Of a stretch of DNA of 14,816 nucleotides, positions 5,955-13,336 are shown one piece after another. Location of the stretch: contig CAZKWC010000071.1 of NCBI GenBank assembly GCA_964556425.1, positions 1 to 14,816 of the forward strand, read 5' to 3'. The DNA is from JALQUL01 sp964556425 (lineage in GTDB: Bacteria > Pseudomonadota > Gammaproteobacteria > Burkholderiales > Burkholderiaceae_C). The notes below the pieces were generated by a model that had not been told where the DNA came from, made no database searches, and saw only the letters and a program-made list of their open reading frames with translations. The position numbers and the translations under genes were made by a program. Every line of letters begins with the position of its first letter. Position 1 is the first letter of the stretch.

Positions 5955-8943
5955 TTTGACGATCTCCTTGCGGGTCTACAAATACTGGGTTGCAAATTTT
6001 GGCTGCAACATGACGACCATCTACTAGAGAACCATAAATGGTTTCGCCCATTTTTTGATGACCAGATACCACTACTGCAAGTGCAATTGAACGCTTGAGT
6101 GTAGGACTGTAATAACTAGAGGTCACATGACCAATCATTGGAATAGGTGTTTGTTGCAATGAAGATAACAAGGTCAGTTGTGTACCTTCTGGCAGGACCA
6201 TTAACGGGTCATCGGTTAACAAACCAACAAACTGTTTGCGATCAGCACGTGAGGTATCAGAGCGACTTAATGAACGACGTCCAATAAAGTCCTTGGCTTT
6301 AGACACCATACCACCCAAACCTAAATCAATTGGAGAAATAGAACCATCGGTATCTTGACCCACAATGATGTAACCTTTTTCAGCACGTAAGACGTGTAAG
6401 GTTTCAGTGCCGTAAGGGGTAATATCAAACTCTTGACCTGCTTCCATGAGTTGCTTCCATACGGTTGCACCTACATCAGAGGGAACATTCACCTCATAGG
6501 CTAATTCACCAGAGAAGCTAATACGCATGACACGAGCTGACACTCCACAAACCGTGCCCGGACGCCAAGCCATAAATGGGAAGGCATCTTTGTCAAAGTT
6601 AATGTCAGAGCAAACCTTTTGCAAAACTGCACGGCTTTTTGGTCCGACTAAAGCAAAAGTGGACCACTGGTCAGTTACGGAAGTCATATAGACTTTCATA
6701 TCTGGCCACTCGGTTTGTACCCAACGCTCTAACCAATTCATTACACGAGCAGCACCGCCTGTGGTGGTGGTCATCACAAATTGGTTGTCAGAAATGCGTG
6801 CAGTAACACCGTCATCAAACAACATGCCGTTTTCATCTAACATGAGACCGTAACGACATTTGCCTGGCTCTAATTTAGTCCATGCATTGGTGTAAACCCA
6901 GTTCAACAGTTTAGAGGCATCTGGGCCGTTGATTTCAATTTTACCCAAGGTAGAAGCATCCATAATGGCTACACCGTTACGGGCTGCTAATACTTCGCGG
7001 TTGACTGCTTGATGCATGTCTTCGCCGTCTTTAGGGAAATACCAAGGACGTTTCCACTGGCCAACATCTTCAAACTTAGCGCCAGCAGCTACATGCAATT
7101 CATGCGGGCTAGTGGTGCGCTCTGGATCGAATAAAGAGCCACTGTCGATAGAGGCAAAAGCGCCAAAAGAAATAGGCACATAGTTAGGACGGAAGGTAGT
7201 GGTGCCCACTTTGTCAATGGGTTTGTTTAAAGCAATGGCAGCCAAAGCCATACCATTAATATTACCCACTTTACCTTGATCGGTACCAAAACCTAAAGCG
7301 GTATAACGCTTGATATGTTCGATGGACTCAAAACCTTCACGAACTGCCAAGGCAATATCGGAAGCACCGACATCGTTTTGGTAATCAACAAAAGCTTTGG
7401 CACGACGTGACACAGGTGTTTCGGAGTCGGCTAACCAGAAGTTGTCAGTGGCCTGCATTGCTGGCTCTTGAACTGCTGGAACGCTGGCGTTGGCGCTTAA
7501 CTTAAGGGTAGCAGCAGCGGCACCAGCTGCAGCAATTGACTCTTGAATGGCTGCACTTAATGTAAAGCTTGCATTACAAGCGCCTACGTTATACTGATTT
7601 AACACCGGTTTTGAAGGCTGGAAGCTAACCGTTTGATCATTCCAAACTGCTTTACCACCTGCATGAGAATACAAGTGAATAGCAGGATTCCAACCACCTG
7701 CCATACCAATTGAATCGCATGTCAAAGTTTGTGTTGGGCCGTTAGGCGAACCATTGGCTTGAATAATAAGACCAGTGACTGTTGCACCACCTGTAGCTGC
7801 CAAAGGCACATAACCACGAATGATTTTAACTCCAGCGGCTTCTGCTAATGCAGCATAACCGTTGGCTGGGCCAGCCGCTTGACGCGTATCGACCACAGTG
7901 ACTTCAGAGCCAGCTTTTTTCAGGATTAAAGCATCGTTATATGCGCTGTCATTGGTAGTGGTAATCACTACATTAGAGCCAACACGCACACCATACAAAG
8001 CAGCATAATCGGCTAGCGCTGATGACAACATCACGCCAGGTAAATCGTTGTTGCCAAATACCACTGGACGCTCGTGTGCACCCGTTGCCAAAATAACTTG
8101 AGCAGCACTCACACGCCAAATGCGCTCACGGAAACCTTTGCGCTGATCTAGCGGCAAATGGTCGGTACGTGATTCACGAATGGTTAAGAAGTTGTGATCA
8201 TGGCTACCAAAGGTCACACTACGGCGCATGATGGTAACGTTTGGATTGGCTTCTAGTGCTGCTACGGTTGATTGAACCCAATCGAGTGGAGTTTGACCGT
8301 CAATAGTGCCAGTGTAACGATGAGCGCCACCACCTAAATGGGCACTTAATTCGGAAACAATAATGCGAGCACCGGTATCGGCTAATGCTTTAGCTGCCAT
8401 TAAACCGCTAATACCACCACCCACAATTAACACTTCACAGTGTGTGTTTTGATGAATATAACTCGCTTTGTCTTCTACTACTGGCGAAGCACCCAAGCCA
8501 CCTGCATTACGAATGAATTTTTCGTAGAACATCCAGGCCTTTGCTGGCCACATAAATGTTTTGTAATAAAAACCAGCAGGGAACAACGGTGTAAAACGGC
8601 GGTTAATGCTAAAGAAACGGCTAATAGCACCTGGCCATGGATTGACCGCTTCTGCAGTTAAACCTTGATAGAGTTCTACTTCAGGAATTTTGGCATTAGG
8701 AATTAAATTAGAGCCGGTTTCGATTTGCGCCAATGCATTGGGTTCTTCAATACCAGCAGTTAAGATGCCACGTGGCCTATGGTATTTCCATGAGCGGTTA
8801 ATTAACAAACGGTTATCGGCCAATAAGGCTGAAGCCAGTGTGTCACCCTCAAAGCCAGAAAAACGTTGGCCATTAAAAGTGAAATCAATTTTTTTGCTAC
8901 GGTTTAAACGTAAACCTAAGTCTTGGATGCGGGTACTACTCAC
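5947..8943 (-). CDS. soxA: Sarcosine oxidase subunit alpha
   Basis: 998 residues, the usual size. This subunit binds NAD+ and holds the tetrahydrofolate site where the methyl carbon of sarcosine is captured as 5,10-methylene-THF. Domains in order: a ferredoxin-like N-terminal fold without cluster cysteines (about 18-100, with the family signature SWKYHRPRGI at 51-60); a dinucleotide-binding domain (VLIVGGGISG, 171-180, and a second Rossmann-like stretch after VILATGAHERP); a C-terminal aminomethyltransferase (GcvT-like) half from about residue 610, including 'VAIMDASTLGKIEINGPDA' type sequence split by typical glycines, and 'GELAYEVNVPSD'. The start is GTG at 8943, fixed by AGGAG at 8951-8955 with 7-base spacing and by a GTGA overlap with the soxD stop. 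It sits third in the soxBDAG order. Call is near certain. Confidence 0.97.
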   Translation of the reverse strand: MSSTRIQDLGLRLNRSKKIDFTFNGQRFSGFEGDTLASALLADNRLLINRSWKYHRPRGILTAGIEEPNALAQIETGSNLIPNAKIPEVELYQGLTAEAVNPWPGAISRFFSINRRFTPLFPAGFYYKTFMWPAKAWMFYEKFIRNAGGLGASPVVEDKASYIHQNTHCEVLIVGGGISGLMAAKALADTGARIIVSELSAHLGGGAHRYTGTIDGQTPLDWVQSTVAALEANPNVTIMRRSVTFGSHDHNFLTIRESRTDHLPLDQRKGFRERIWRVSAAQVILATGAHERPVVFGNNDLPGVMLSSALADYAALYGVRVGSNVVITTTNDSAYNDALILKKAGSEVTVVDTRQAAGPANGYAALAEAAGVKIIRGYVPLAATGGATVTGLIIQANGSPNGPTQTLTCDSIGMAGGWNPAIHLYSHAGGKAVWNDQTVSFQPSKPVLNQYNVGACNASFTLSAAIQESIAAAGAAAATLKLSANASVPAVQEPAMQATDNFWLADSETPVSRRAKAFVDYQNDVGASDIALAVREGFESIEHIKRYTALGFGTDQGKVGNINGMALAAIALNKPIDKVGTTTFRPNYVPISFGAFASIDSGSLFDPERTTSPHELHVAAGAKFEDVGQWKRPWYFPKDGEDMHQAVNREVLAARNGVAIMDASTLGKIEINGPDASKLLNWVYTNAWTKLEPGKCRYGLMLDENGMLFDDGVTARISDNQFVMTTTTGGAARVMNWLERWVQTEWPDMKVYMTSVTDQWSTFALVGPKSRAVLQKVCSDINFDKDAFPFMAWRPGTVCGVSARVMRISFSGELAYEVNVPSDVGATVWKQLMEAGQEFDITPYGTETLHVLRAEKGYIIVGQDTDGSISPIDLGLGGMVSKAKDFIGRRSLSRSDTSRADRKQFVGLLTDDPLMVLPEGTQLTLLSSLQQTPIPMIGHVTSSYYSPTLKRSIALAVVVSGHQKMGETIYGSLVDGRHVAAKICNPVFVDPQGDRQNV

Positions 8944-9242
8944 AGCGCAACTCCTGTAGGATTGGCGGTAGCCGACTCGGGGTCTTCGCCAGGTTTATAA
9001 AAGCGAGTAAACGCATAGGTCACGGTGTTGCGCTCGGCGTTAAACCAACGGCGACAACCCATTGCATGCAACCACTGCTCACGGTGTAAACCTTTAGGAT
9101 TTTTACGCATGAACAAATAATCGGCCCATTCTTTATCAGTCAAGGCATCGGTGTCGAGGGGGCGGGCAATATGCGCTTCGCCACCATAACTAAATTCTGA
9201 TTCGGCACGTGGTCCGCACCAAGGACAATGAATCTTTAACAT
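8940..9242 (-). CDS. soxD: Sarcosine oxidase subunit delta (zinc-binding)
   Basis: 100 residues, typical for the small delta subunit, which binds structural zinc in the known heterotetramer. The four zinc ligands reported for the enzyme, two N-terminal cysteines and a later His/Cys pair, are all present and at the expected positions: C6 and C9 in HCPWCGPR, H59 and C63 in WLHAMGCRRWF. Other family marks are GEAHIARP (21-28) and the Trp/Asp-rich stretch 'EWADYLFMRKNPKG'. It starts 31 bases after soxB ends and its stop overlaps the soxA start by four bases, so all subunits can be made in a coupled way. Confidence 0.96.
   Translation of the reverse strand: MLKIHCPWCGPRAESEFSYGGEAHIARPLDTDALTDKEWADYLFMRKNPKGLHREQWLHAMGCRRWFNAERNTVTYAFTRFYKPGEDPESATANPTGVAL
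8951..8955 (-). promoter_or_regulatory. Ribosome-binding site deciding the soxA GTG start
   Basis: AGGAG on the - strand, seven bases before GTG at 8943. It lies inside the soxD coding sequence and supports the non-ATG start and the 4-base GTGA overlap with the soxD stop codon. Confidence 0.75.
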
Positions 9243-9273
9243 ATCAAACCCATTTCAAATTTTTAAATATTGA

Positions 9274-10533
9274 TTAATGTGCAACGCCGGCTGCACCGTG
9301 TTCATCAATTAAATGACCCGTGTTAAAGCGATCAAGAGAGAATGCTGCATTTAGTTCGTGTGGACGATCTTGCGCAATGGTGTGCGCCATTACCCAACCC
9401 GAACCAGGAGTAGCTTTAAAACCACCTGTACCCCAACCGCAATTAAAGTACAAACCTTTAACATCTGTTTTGGAAATAATAGGGCAAGCATCTGGTGCTA
9501 CGTCCACAATACCGCCCCATTGACGATTCATACGAACACGTCTAAAAATAGGGAACATTTCACAGATGGCTTCTAGGGTGTGTTCAATCACAGGGAAGCT
9601 ACCCTTTTGACCATAACCCGTGTAGGCATCAATACCTGCACCAATGACTAAGTCACCTTTGTCTGATTGGCTCACATAAGCGTGAATTGCATTGGACATG
9701 ACCACGGTATGCAAAATTGGCTTTAAAGGCTCGGAAACCAAAGCTTGTAATGGGTGACTTTCTAGGGGTAAACGAATACCAGCCATATCGGCAATTACCG
9801 AACTATGACCCGCCGCTACCACGCCCACTTTATTACTCTTGATCACGCCTTGTGAGGTTTCAATTCCCACTACTTGACCATTTTCACGCTGAATGCCAGT
9901 AACTTCACAATTTTGAATAATATCAACGCCTAAACGGTCGGCTGCACGGGCAAAACCCCATGCAATTGCATCGTGGCGAGCCACACCTGCACGAGGTTGG
10001 AATGAAGCACCCATTACTGGATAACGAATGCCGTCACCGATGTTCATAATAGGCACCATTTCTTTGATTTGCTGGGGAGTTAAAACTACACCATCAATAC
10101 CATTTAAACGGTTAGCATTCACACGACGGTTAATGTCGCGCATATCTTGTAAAGAGTGACCTACGTTCATCACACCACGTTGACTAAACATGGTGTTGTA
10201 GTTTAAGTCTTGTGACAAACCTTCCCACAGTTTTAATGCTTTTTCATACAAATGCGCAGCATCATCCCAGAGATAGTTAGAGCGCACAATGGTGGTGTTA
10301 CGAGCAGTGTTACCACCACCCAACCAACCACGCTCTACAACTGCAATATTGGTTAGACCGTGCTCTTTGGCAAGGTAATATGCAGTTGCTAAACCATGGC
10401 CGCCACCGCCCACAATAATGGCATCGTAATGGGATTTAGGTGCGGGGCTACGCCACTGCTTTTGCCAGTTTTCGTGATACGACATGGCATTGCGGGCAAT
10501 AGAAAATATAGAAAAATGACTCACTTTGTTCAT
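9274..10533 (-). CDS. soxB: Sarcosine oxidase subunit beta (flavin subunit)
   Basis: 419 residues. This is the catalytic flavoprotein subunit: it oxidises sarcosine on non-covalent FAD and passes electrons to a covalently bound FMN, which reduces oxygen. The N-terminal leader (FSIFSIARNAMSYHENW) is family-typical and supports the ATG at 10533 even though no good ribosome-binding site precedes it. The FAD fingerprint is DAIIVGGGGHGLATAYYLA (37-55). H187 in ARHDAIAWGFARAAD corresponds by alignment from memory to the histidine that carries the covalent FMN in characterised heterotetrameric enzymes. The C-terminal NCGWGTGGFKATPGSGW and FNTGHLIDEHGAAGVAH are diagnostic. It is the first gene of the soxBDAG block and follows sdaA after a 128-bp gap with a terminator and an inverted repeat. 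Confidence 0.97.
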   Translation of the reverse strand: MNKVSHFSIFSIARNAMSYHENWQKQWRSPAPKSHYDAIIVGGGGHGLATAYYLAKEHGLTNIAVVERGWLGGGNTARNTTIVRSNYLWDDAAHLYEKALKLWEGLSQDLNYNTMFSQRGVMNVGHSLQDMRDINRRVNANRLNGIDGVVLTPQQIKEMVPIMNIGDGIRYPVMGASFQPRAGVARHDAIAWGFARAADRLGVDIIQNCEVTGIQRENGQVVGIETSQGVIKSNKVGVVAAGHSSVIADMAGIRLPLESHPLQALVSEPLKPILHTVVMSNAIHAYVSQSDKGDLVIGAGIDAYTGYGQKGSFPVIEHTLEAICEMFPIFRRVRMNRQWGGIVDVAPDACPIISKTDVKGLYFNCGWGTGGFKATPGSGWVMAHTIAQDRPHELNAAFSLDRFNTGHLIDEHGAAGVAH

Positions 10534-10550
10534 CCTATGGTTGTTCTAAG

Positions 10551-10570
10551 TGTATTTTCGCTGAAATACA
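10551..10570. promoter_or_regulatory. Inverted repeat upstream of soxB, possible operator
   Basis: TGTATTT-N6-AAATACA, a perfect 7-bp arm inverted repeat, lies 18-37 bases before the soxB start codon, between the sdaA terminator and soxB. Its size and position fit a dimeric regulator site controlling sox operon entry, or a small leader hairpin. No regulator gene is in the window, so the protein that would bind is unknown. A weak promoter match (TTGTAT, 17 bases, TAGAAC) overlaps it on the - strand. Confidence 0.4.
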
Positions 10571-10574
10571 AGGT

Positions 10575-10606
10575 AAAAAAAAATCAATCACTTTGGTCAA
10601 GTAATT
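10575..10606 (-). terminator. Intrinsic terminator after sdaA
   Basis: On the - strand AATTACTT (10606-10599) pairs with AAGTGATT (10593-10586), 8 bp with one G-U wobble and a 5-base loop, then GA and a run of nine Ts (10583-10575). It lies 56 bases past the sdaA stop and 41 bases before soxB. The stem is AT-rich, so termination may be partial, leaving some sdaA-sox read-through. Confidence 0.65.
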
Positions 10607-10661
10607 ATTGCCTAAAACTGTTGGAATTGATGCACAAAGCCACCAATCAGCCAGCTGCTTT

Positions 10662-12053
10662 TTAACATTCAATTACATTGACAGCCAAACCACCACGACT
10701 GGTTTCTTTGTATTTTGTCATCATGTCTCGGCCTGTGTCACGCATAGTTTTAATGACCTGATCAAGCGACACAAAATGTGTGCCATCGCCTCGTAAAGCC
10801 ATACGCGAAGCATTAATAGCCTTGACCGAACCCATTGCATTTCTTTCAATACAAGGAATTTGAACACGGCCACCAACCGGGTCACAAGTTAGACCTAAAT
10901 TATGCTCCATACCAATTTCGGCTGCATTTTCGACTTGCTCAATTGTGCCACCTAAAATAGCTGCTAAACCACCTGCGGCCATAGAACATGCGACACCTAC
11001 TTCTCCTTGGCAACCTACTTCAGCGCCACTAATAGATGCGTTCTCTTTGTAGAGCATACCAATTGCGCCAGCAGTAAGGAGAAAATCTCGAATACCTTGC
11101 GCATTAGCACCTGGGCAAAAATGCTCATAATACTGAATAATGGCAGGAATAATACCGGCTGCACCATTGGTAGGAGCAGTAACCACACGACCACCAGCAG
11201 CGTTTTCTTCATTCACTGCCATGGCATATAAATTAACGTAATCTAAAATTGAAAGCTGATCTTTTAGAGCTGCTTGCGGCCTACTCATTAAAGAGCGGAA
11301 TAATTCAGGGGCACGTCTTTTTACATGCAAAGCACCAGGTAAATGCCCTTCGGTGCGACATCCACGCTCGATGCAGGCTTTCATGACTTCCCAAATGCGA
11401 TCAAGACCTGCATTTACTTCTGCCTCTGAACGCCAAGCTAATTCATTTTTAAAAACCAATTGAGCAATCGTTAAATTGTTTTCTTTGGCTAATTGAATTA
11501 ACTGCGAACCACTACTAAATGGGAAAGGCACTTGAGTAGGGTCTGCAATAATTTTTTTGCCCTCGGTGCTTGCTTGTGCGTCTTCTTGTGACACAACAAA
11601 ACCACCACCCACCGAGAAATAACTTTTTTCGGCTAGGGTTTCGCCAGTAGCGGAAAAGGCTTTTAACTTTAAACCATTGGTATGAAACGGCAGGGTTTCA
11701 CGACGTAAAAACAAAAGGTCGGGTTTTTCAATGAATTTAATGGGATATTTTCCAGCCAATTGCAAGACGCCGTCTTTACGAATGGCTGCTAATCGTGGCT
11801 CTATGGTGTCAGGGTCTATGCTGTCTGGCATTAAGCCTTCAAGGCCTAAAATAACAGCCGTATCGGTGCCGTGGCCTTTACCTGTGGCACTTAAAGAGCC
11901 GTATAGTTTGGTTTCAATACGAACCGTTTGGCTTGCCAAACCTTGGCTCTCTAGGAAGCTTGCAAACATTGCTGCAGCCTTCATAGGGCCCACCGTATGA
12001 GATGAGGAAGGTCCAATTCCAATTTTGAACAAGTCAAAGACGCTAAGAGCCAT
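10662..12053 (-). CDS. sdaA: L-serine ammonia-lyase, single-chain iron-sulfur type
   Basis: 463 residues. A cytosolic [4Fe-4S] enzyme that turns L-serine into pyruvate and ammonia. The beta domain comes first (FKIGIGPSSSHTVGPM, 9-24, the SSSHT signature), then the catalytic alpha domain (TAPTNGAAGIIPA, 292-304). Cluster cysteines are C348 (GCQGEVG), C390 (LTCDPVGG) and C401 (PCIERNA). The protein ends in cysteine (C463), matching the C-terminal 'tail-in-mouth' fourth ligand known from the Legionella enzyme; all four positions keep the same spacing as I recall for that protein. The start is ATG 12053, with AAAAGGG eight bases upstream; a TTG 36 bases earlier is unlikely. In context it would drain serine made from the glycine released by sarcosine oxidase. 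It has its own probable promoter and a terminator. Confidence 0.96.
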   Translation of the reverse strand: MALSVFDLFKIGIGPSSSHTVGPMKAAAMFASFLESQGLASQTVRIETKLYGSLSATGKGHGTDTAVILGLEGLMPDSIDPDTIEPRLAAIRKDGVLQLAGKYPIKFIEKPDLLFLRRETLPFHTNGLKLKAFSATGETLAEKSYFSVGGGFVVSQEDAQASTEGKKIIADPTQVPFPFSSGSQLIQLAKENNLTIAQLVFKNELAWRSEAEVNAGLDRIWEVMKACIERGCRTEGHLPGALHVKRRAPELFRSLMSRPQAALKDQLSILDYVNLYAMAVNEENAAGGRVVTAPTNGAAGIIPAIIQYYEHFCPGANAQGIRDFLLTAGAIGMLYKENASISGAEVGCQGEVGVACSMAAGGLAAILGGTIEQVENAAEIGMEHNLGLTCDPVGGRVQIPCIERNAMGSVKAINASRMALRGDGTHFVSLDQVIKTMRDTGRDMMTKYKETSRGGLAVNVIEC

Positions 12054-12061
12054 TAAAATTA

Positions 12062-12068
12062 CCCTTTT
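12062..12068 (-). promoter_or_regulatory. Ribosome-binding site deciding the sdaA start
   Basis: AAAAGGG on the - strand, eight bases before ATG 12053. It supports the start that gives the family-typical N-terminus MALSVFDLFKIG, not the longer TTG-initiated frame. Confidence 0.7.
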
Positions 12069-12089
12069 GATTGAATCGATAAAACACAA

Positions 12090-12137
12090 AAATCAAATTA
12101 TTTGATTTGATAATCAATTCTTACCAAACCATGACAA
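12090..12137 (-). promoter_or_regulatory. Probable sdaA promoter with overlapping palindrome
   Basis: On the - strand TTGTCA (12137-12132, five of six to the -35 consensus) and GATTAT (12115-12110, four of six to -10) are 16 bases apart. Immediately downstream, over the expected transcription start, lies the AT-rich palindrome AATCAAA-TTA-TTTGATT (12091-12107, extendable by one pair to 12090-12108), a good place for a repressor site. Further upstream (12184-12225) short direct repeats ATACAAG and CGACAT each occur twice and could be activator sites. All regulatory roles are inference. Confidence 0.4.
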
Positions 12138-12232
12138 ACTAAAATTTATATCTGATTGTGTGCAATTACTAGGGTTTAGTCCTATACAAGTCACGACATT
12201 ACAGGTTCATGTTGCGACATACAAGCCAGAAG

Positions 12233-13099
12233 TTAAATTTCTAATTGCAAACCAGACTGCCTAATAGCCGACTGCACGGTGTTGTGTACCAACATAGATA
12301 CCGTCATTGGACCTACGCCTCCCGGAACAGGCGTTATATAAGAGGCTTTTTCTTTAACCCCCTCAAAATCGACATCGCCGACTAACTGACCATTGGGTAA
12401 GCGGTTAATACCCACATCAATCACCACTGCACCACGGCGCACCATTTGCGGCACGATTAAATTAGGTTTGCCAGCAGCCACCACCAAAATGTCAGCCAAA
12501 ATAGTAAATTGGGCTAAGTCACGAGTTTTTGCATGACAAATACAAACAGTGGCATCTTGTTGCATTAGCATTAAAGCCATGGGTTTGCCCACAATATTGC
12601 TGGCCCCTACCACCACCACATTTTGCCCAGCAACCGGAATGTTTTCATACTCTAATAATTTTTGCACGCCAAAAGGCGTACAGGGTGGAAACAAAGTAGT
12701 GCCCGCCACCAAACTGCCTACGTTATATAAATGGAAACCATCTACATCTTTATCTTGAGAAATAGAAGCAATTAATTTTTTAGCATTTAAATGAGCAGGT
12801 AAAGGCAGTTGCACCAAAATACCATGCACTTTTGGGTCGGCATTGAGTCTTAAAATTTCGCTTTCGATTTCTTGATCGGTAGCATTAGCTGGAAAAGTAT
12901 AAACTTTTGAATCTAGGCCCACTTCACGGCAAGCATTAACTTTATTAGCCACATAAACTTTAGAAGCAGGGTCATCGCCCACAATAATGACGGCCAAACC
13001 AGGGCTTACACCCAGTTTTTTCATTTGATCGACTAATAATTTACATTCGCTACGCACATGCTGAGCGACTTTTTTGCCGTCAATAATTTTTGCTGTCAT
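12233..13099 (-). CDS. folD: Bifunctional methylene-THF dehydrogenase/cyclohydrolase
   Basis: 288 residues, standard for bacterial FolD. It oxidises 5,10-methylene-THF to methenyl-THF with NADP+ and hydrolyses that to 10-formyl-THF in the cytosol. Catalytic YxxxK is Y49/K53 (YVANK), followed by QLPLP (97-101), KDVDGFH (117-123), the dinucleotide-binding GASNIVGKPM (165-174) and PVPGGVGPMT (257-266). All expected catalytic residues are present. The start ATG is preceded by AGGGG (13111-13107) at 7-base spacing. Next to sarcosine oxidase, whose product is methylene-THF, it is well placed to pass methyl carbon on to formyl-THF. The 179-base gap to the sdaA start suggests that sdaA is not strictly dependent on folD transcription. 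Confidence 0.97.
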   Translation of the reverse strand: MTAKIIDGKKVAQHVRSECKLLVDQMKKLGVSPGLAVIIVGDDPASKVYVANKVNACREVGLDSKVYTFPANATDQEIESEILRLNADPKVHGILVQLPLPAHLNAKKLIASISQDKDVDGFHLYNVGSLVAGTTLFPPCTPFGVQKLLEYENIPVAGQNVVVVGASNIVGKPMALMLMQQDATVCICHAKTRDLAQFTILADILVVAAGKPNLIVPQMVRRGAVVIDVGINRLPNGQLVGDVDFEGVKEKASYITPVPGGVGPMTVSMLVHNTVQSAIRQSGLQLEI

Positions 13100-13227
13100 T
13101 TAAATACCCCTGTGGTCTAAACTGCTTTTAAAAACCTAAAAACTTCTTTTACATGCATAAAATGGTAATTAAAAACAGCTAAAAATCAGACTGACGGTAC
13201 GACTGAATTATGTAATTTTGCGACAAG

Positions 13228-13310
13228 CAGGGGGAGGATAAATTCAAACTTCACTTTGCTAGGGGTTCACGCTCTACTTTTACAGGGGGAAGGACAAACT
13301 CAAACTTTAC
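13228..13310. repeat. Two near-identical 27/28-bp units, period 55
   Basis: Unit 1 at 13228-13254 and unit 2 at 13283-13310 both begin CAGGGGGA and share GGAYAAAYTCAAACTT (Y = C or T), differing at three substitutions and one inserted A. They lie in the 237-bp gap between the amine oxidase stop and the folD start. No open frame explains them. The left unit shares AGCAGGGGGAG with the hairpin at 2321-2340. The rest of this gap (13100-13227) is AT-rich and should hold the folD promoter, but I cannot pick one with confidence. Confidence 0.55.
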
Positions 13311-13336
13311 CTCGGCGGCGGAATGGCAAATACTTG

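Noticed and set aside
8440..8959. Two + strand open frames antisense to the soxA start
   Set aside because: Shadow frames of the conserved soxA N-terminus; low complexity of evidence and no ribosome-binding site.
11007..11231. Small open frames on both strands inside sdaA
   Set aside because: They overlap a fully conserved serine dehydratase sequence, encode nothing recognisable and lack start signals.
12090..12232. Glycine riboswitch in the sdaA leader
   Set aside because: The gap lacks the paired aptamer architecture and conserved purine-rich core, and is mostly AT-rich sequence with a short palindrome.
13228..13310. CRISPR-like repeat array
   Set aside because: Only two imperfect units are present, with one 28-base interval and no cas genes.
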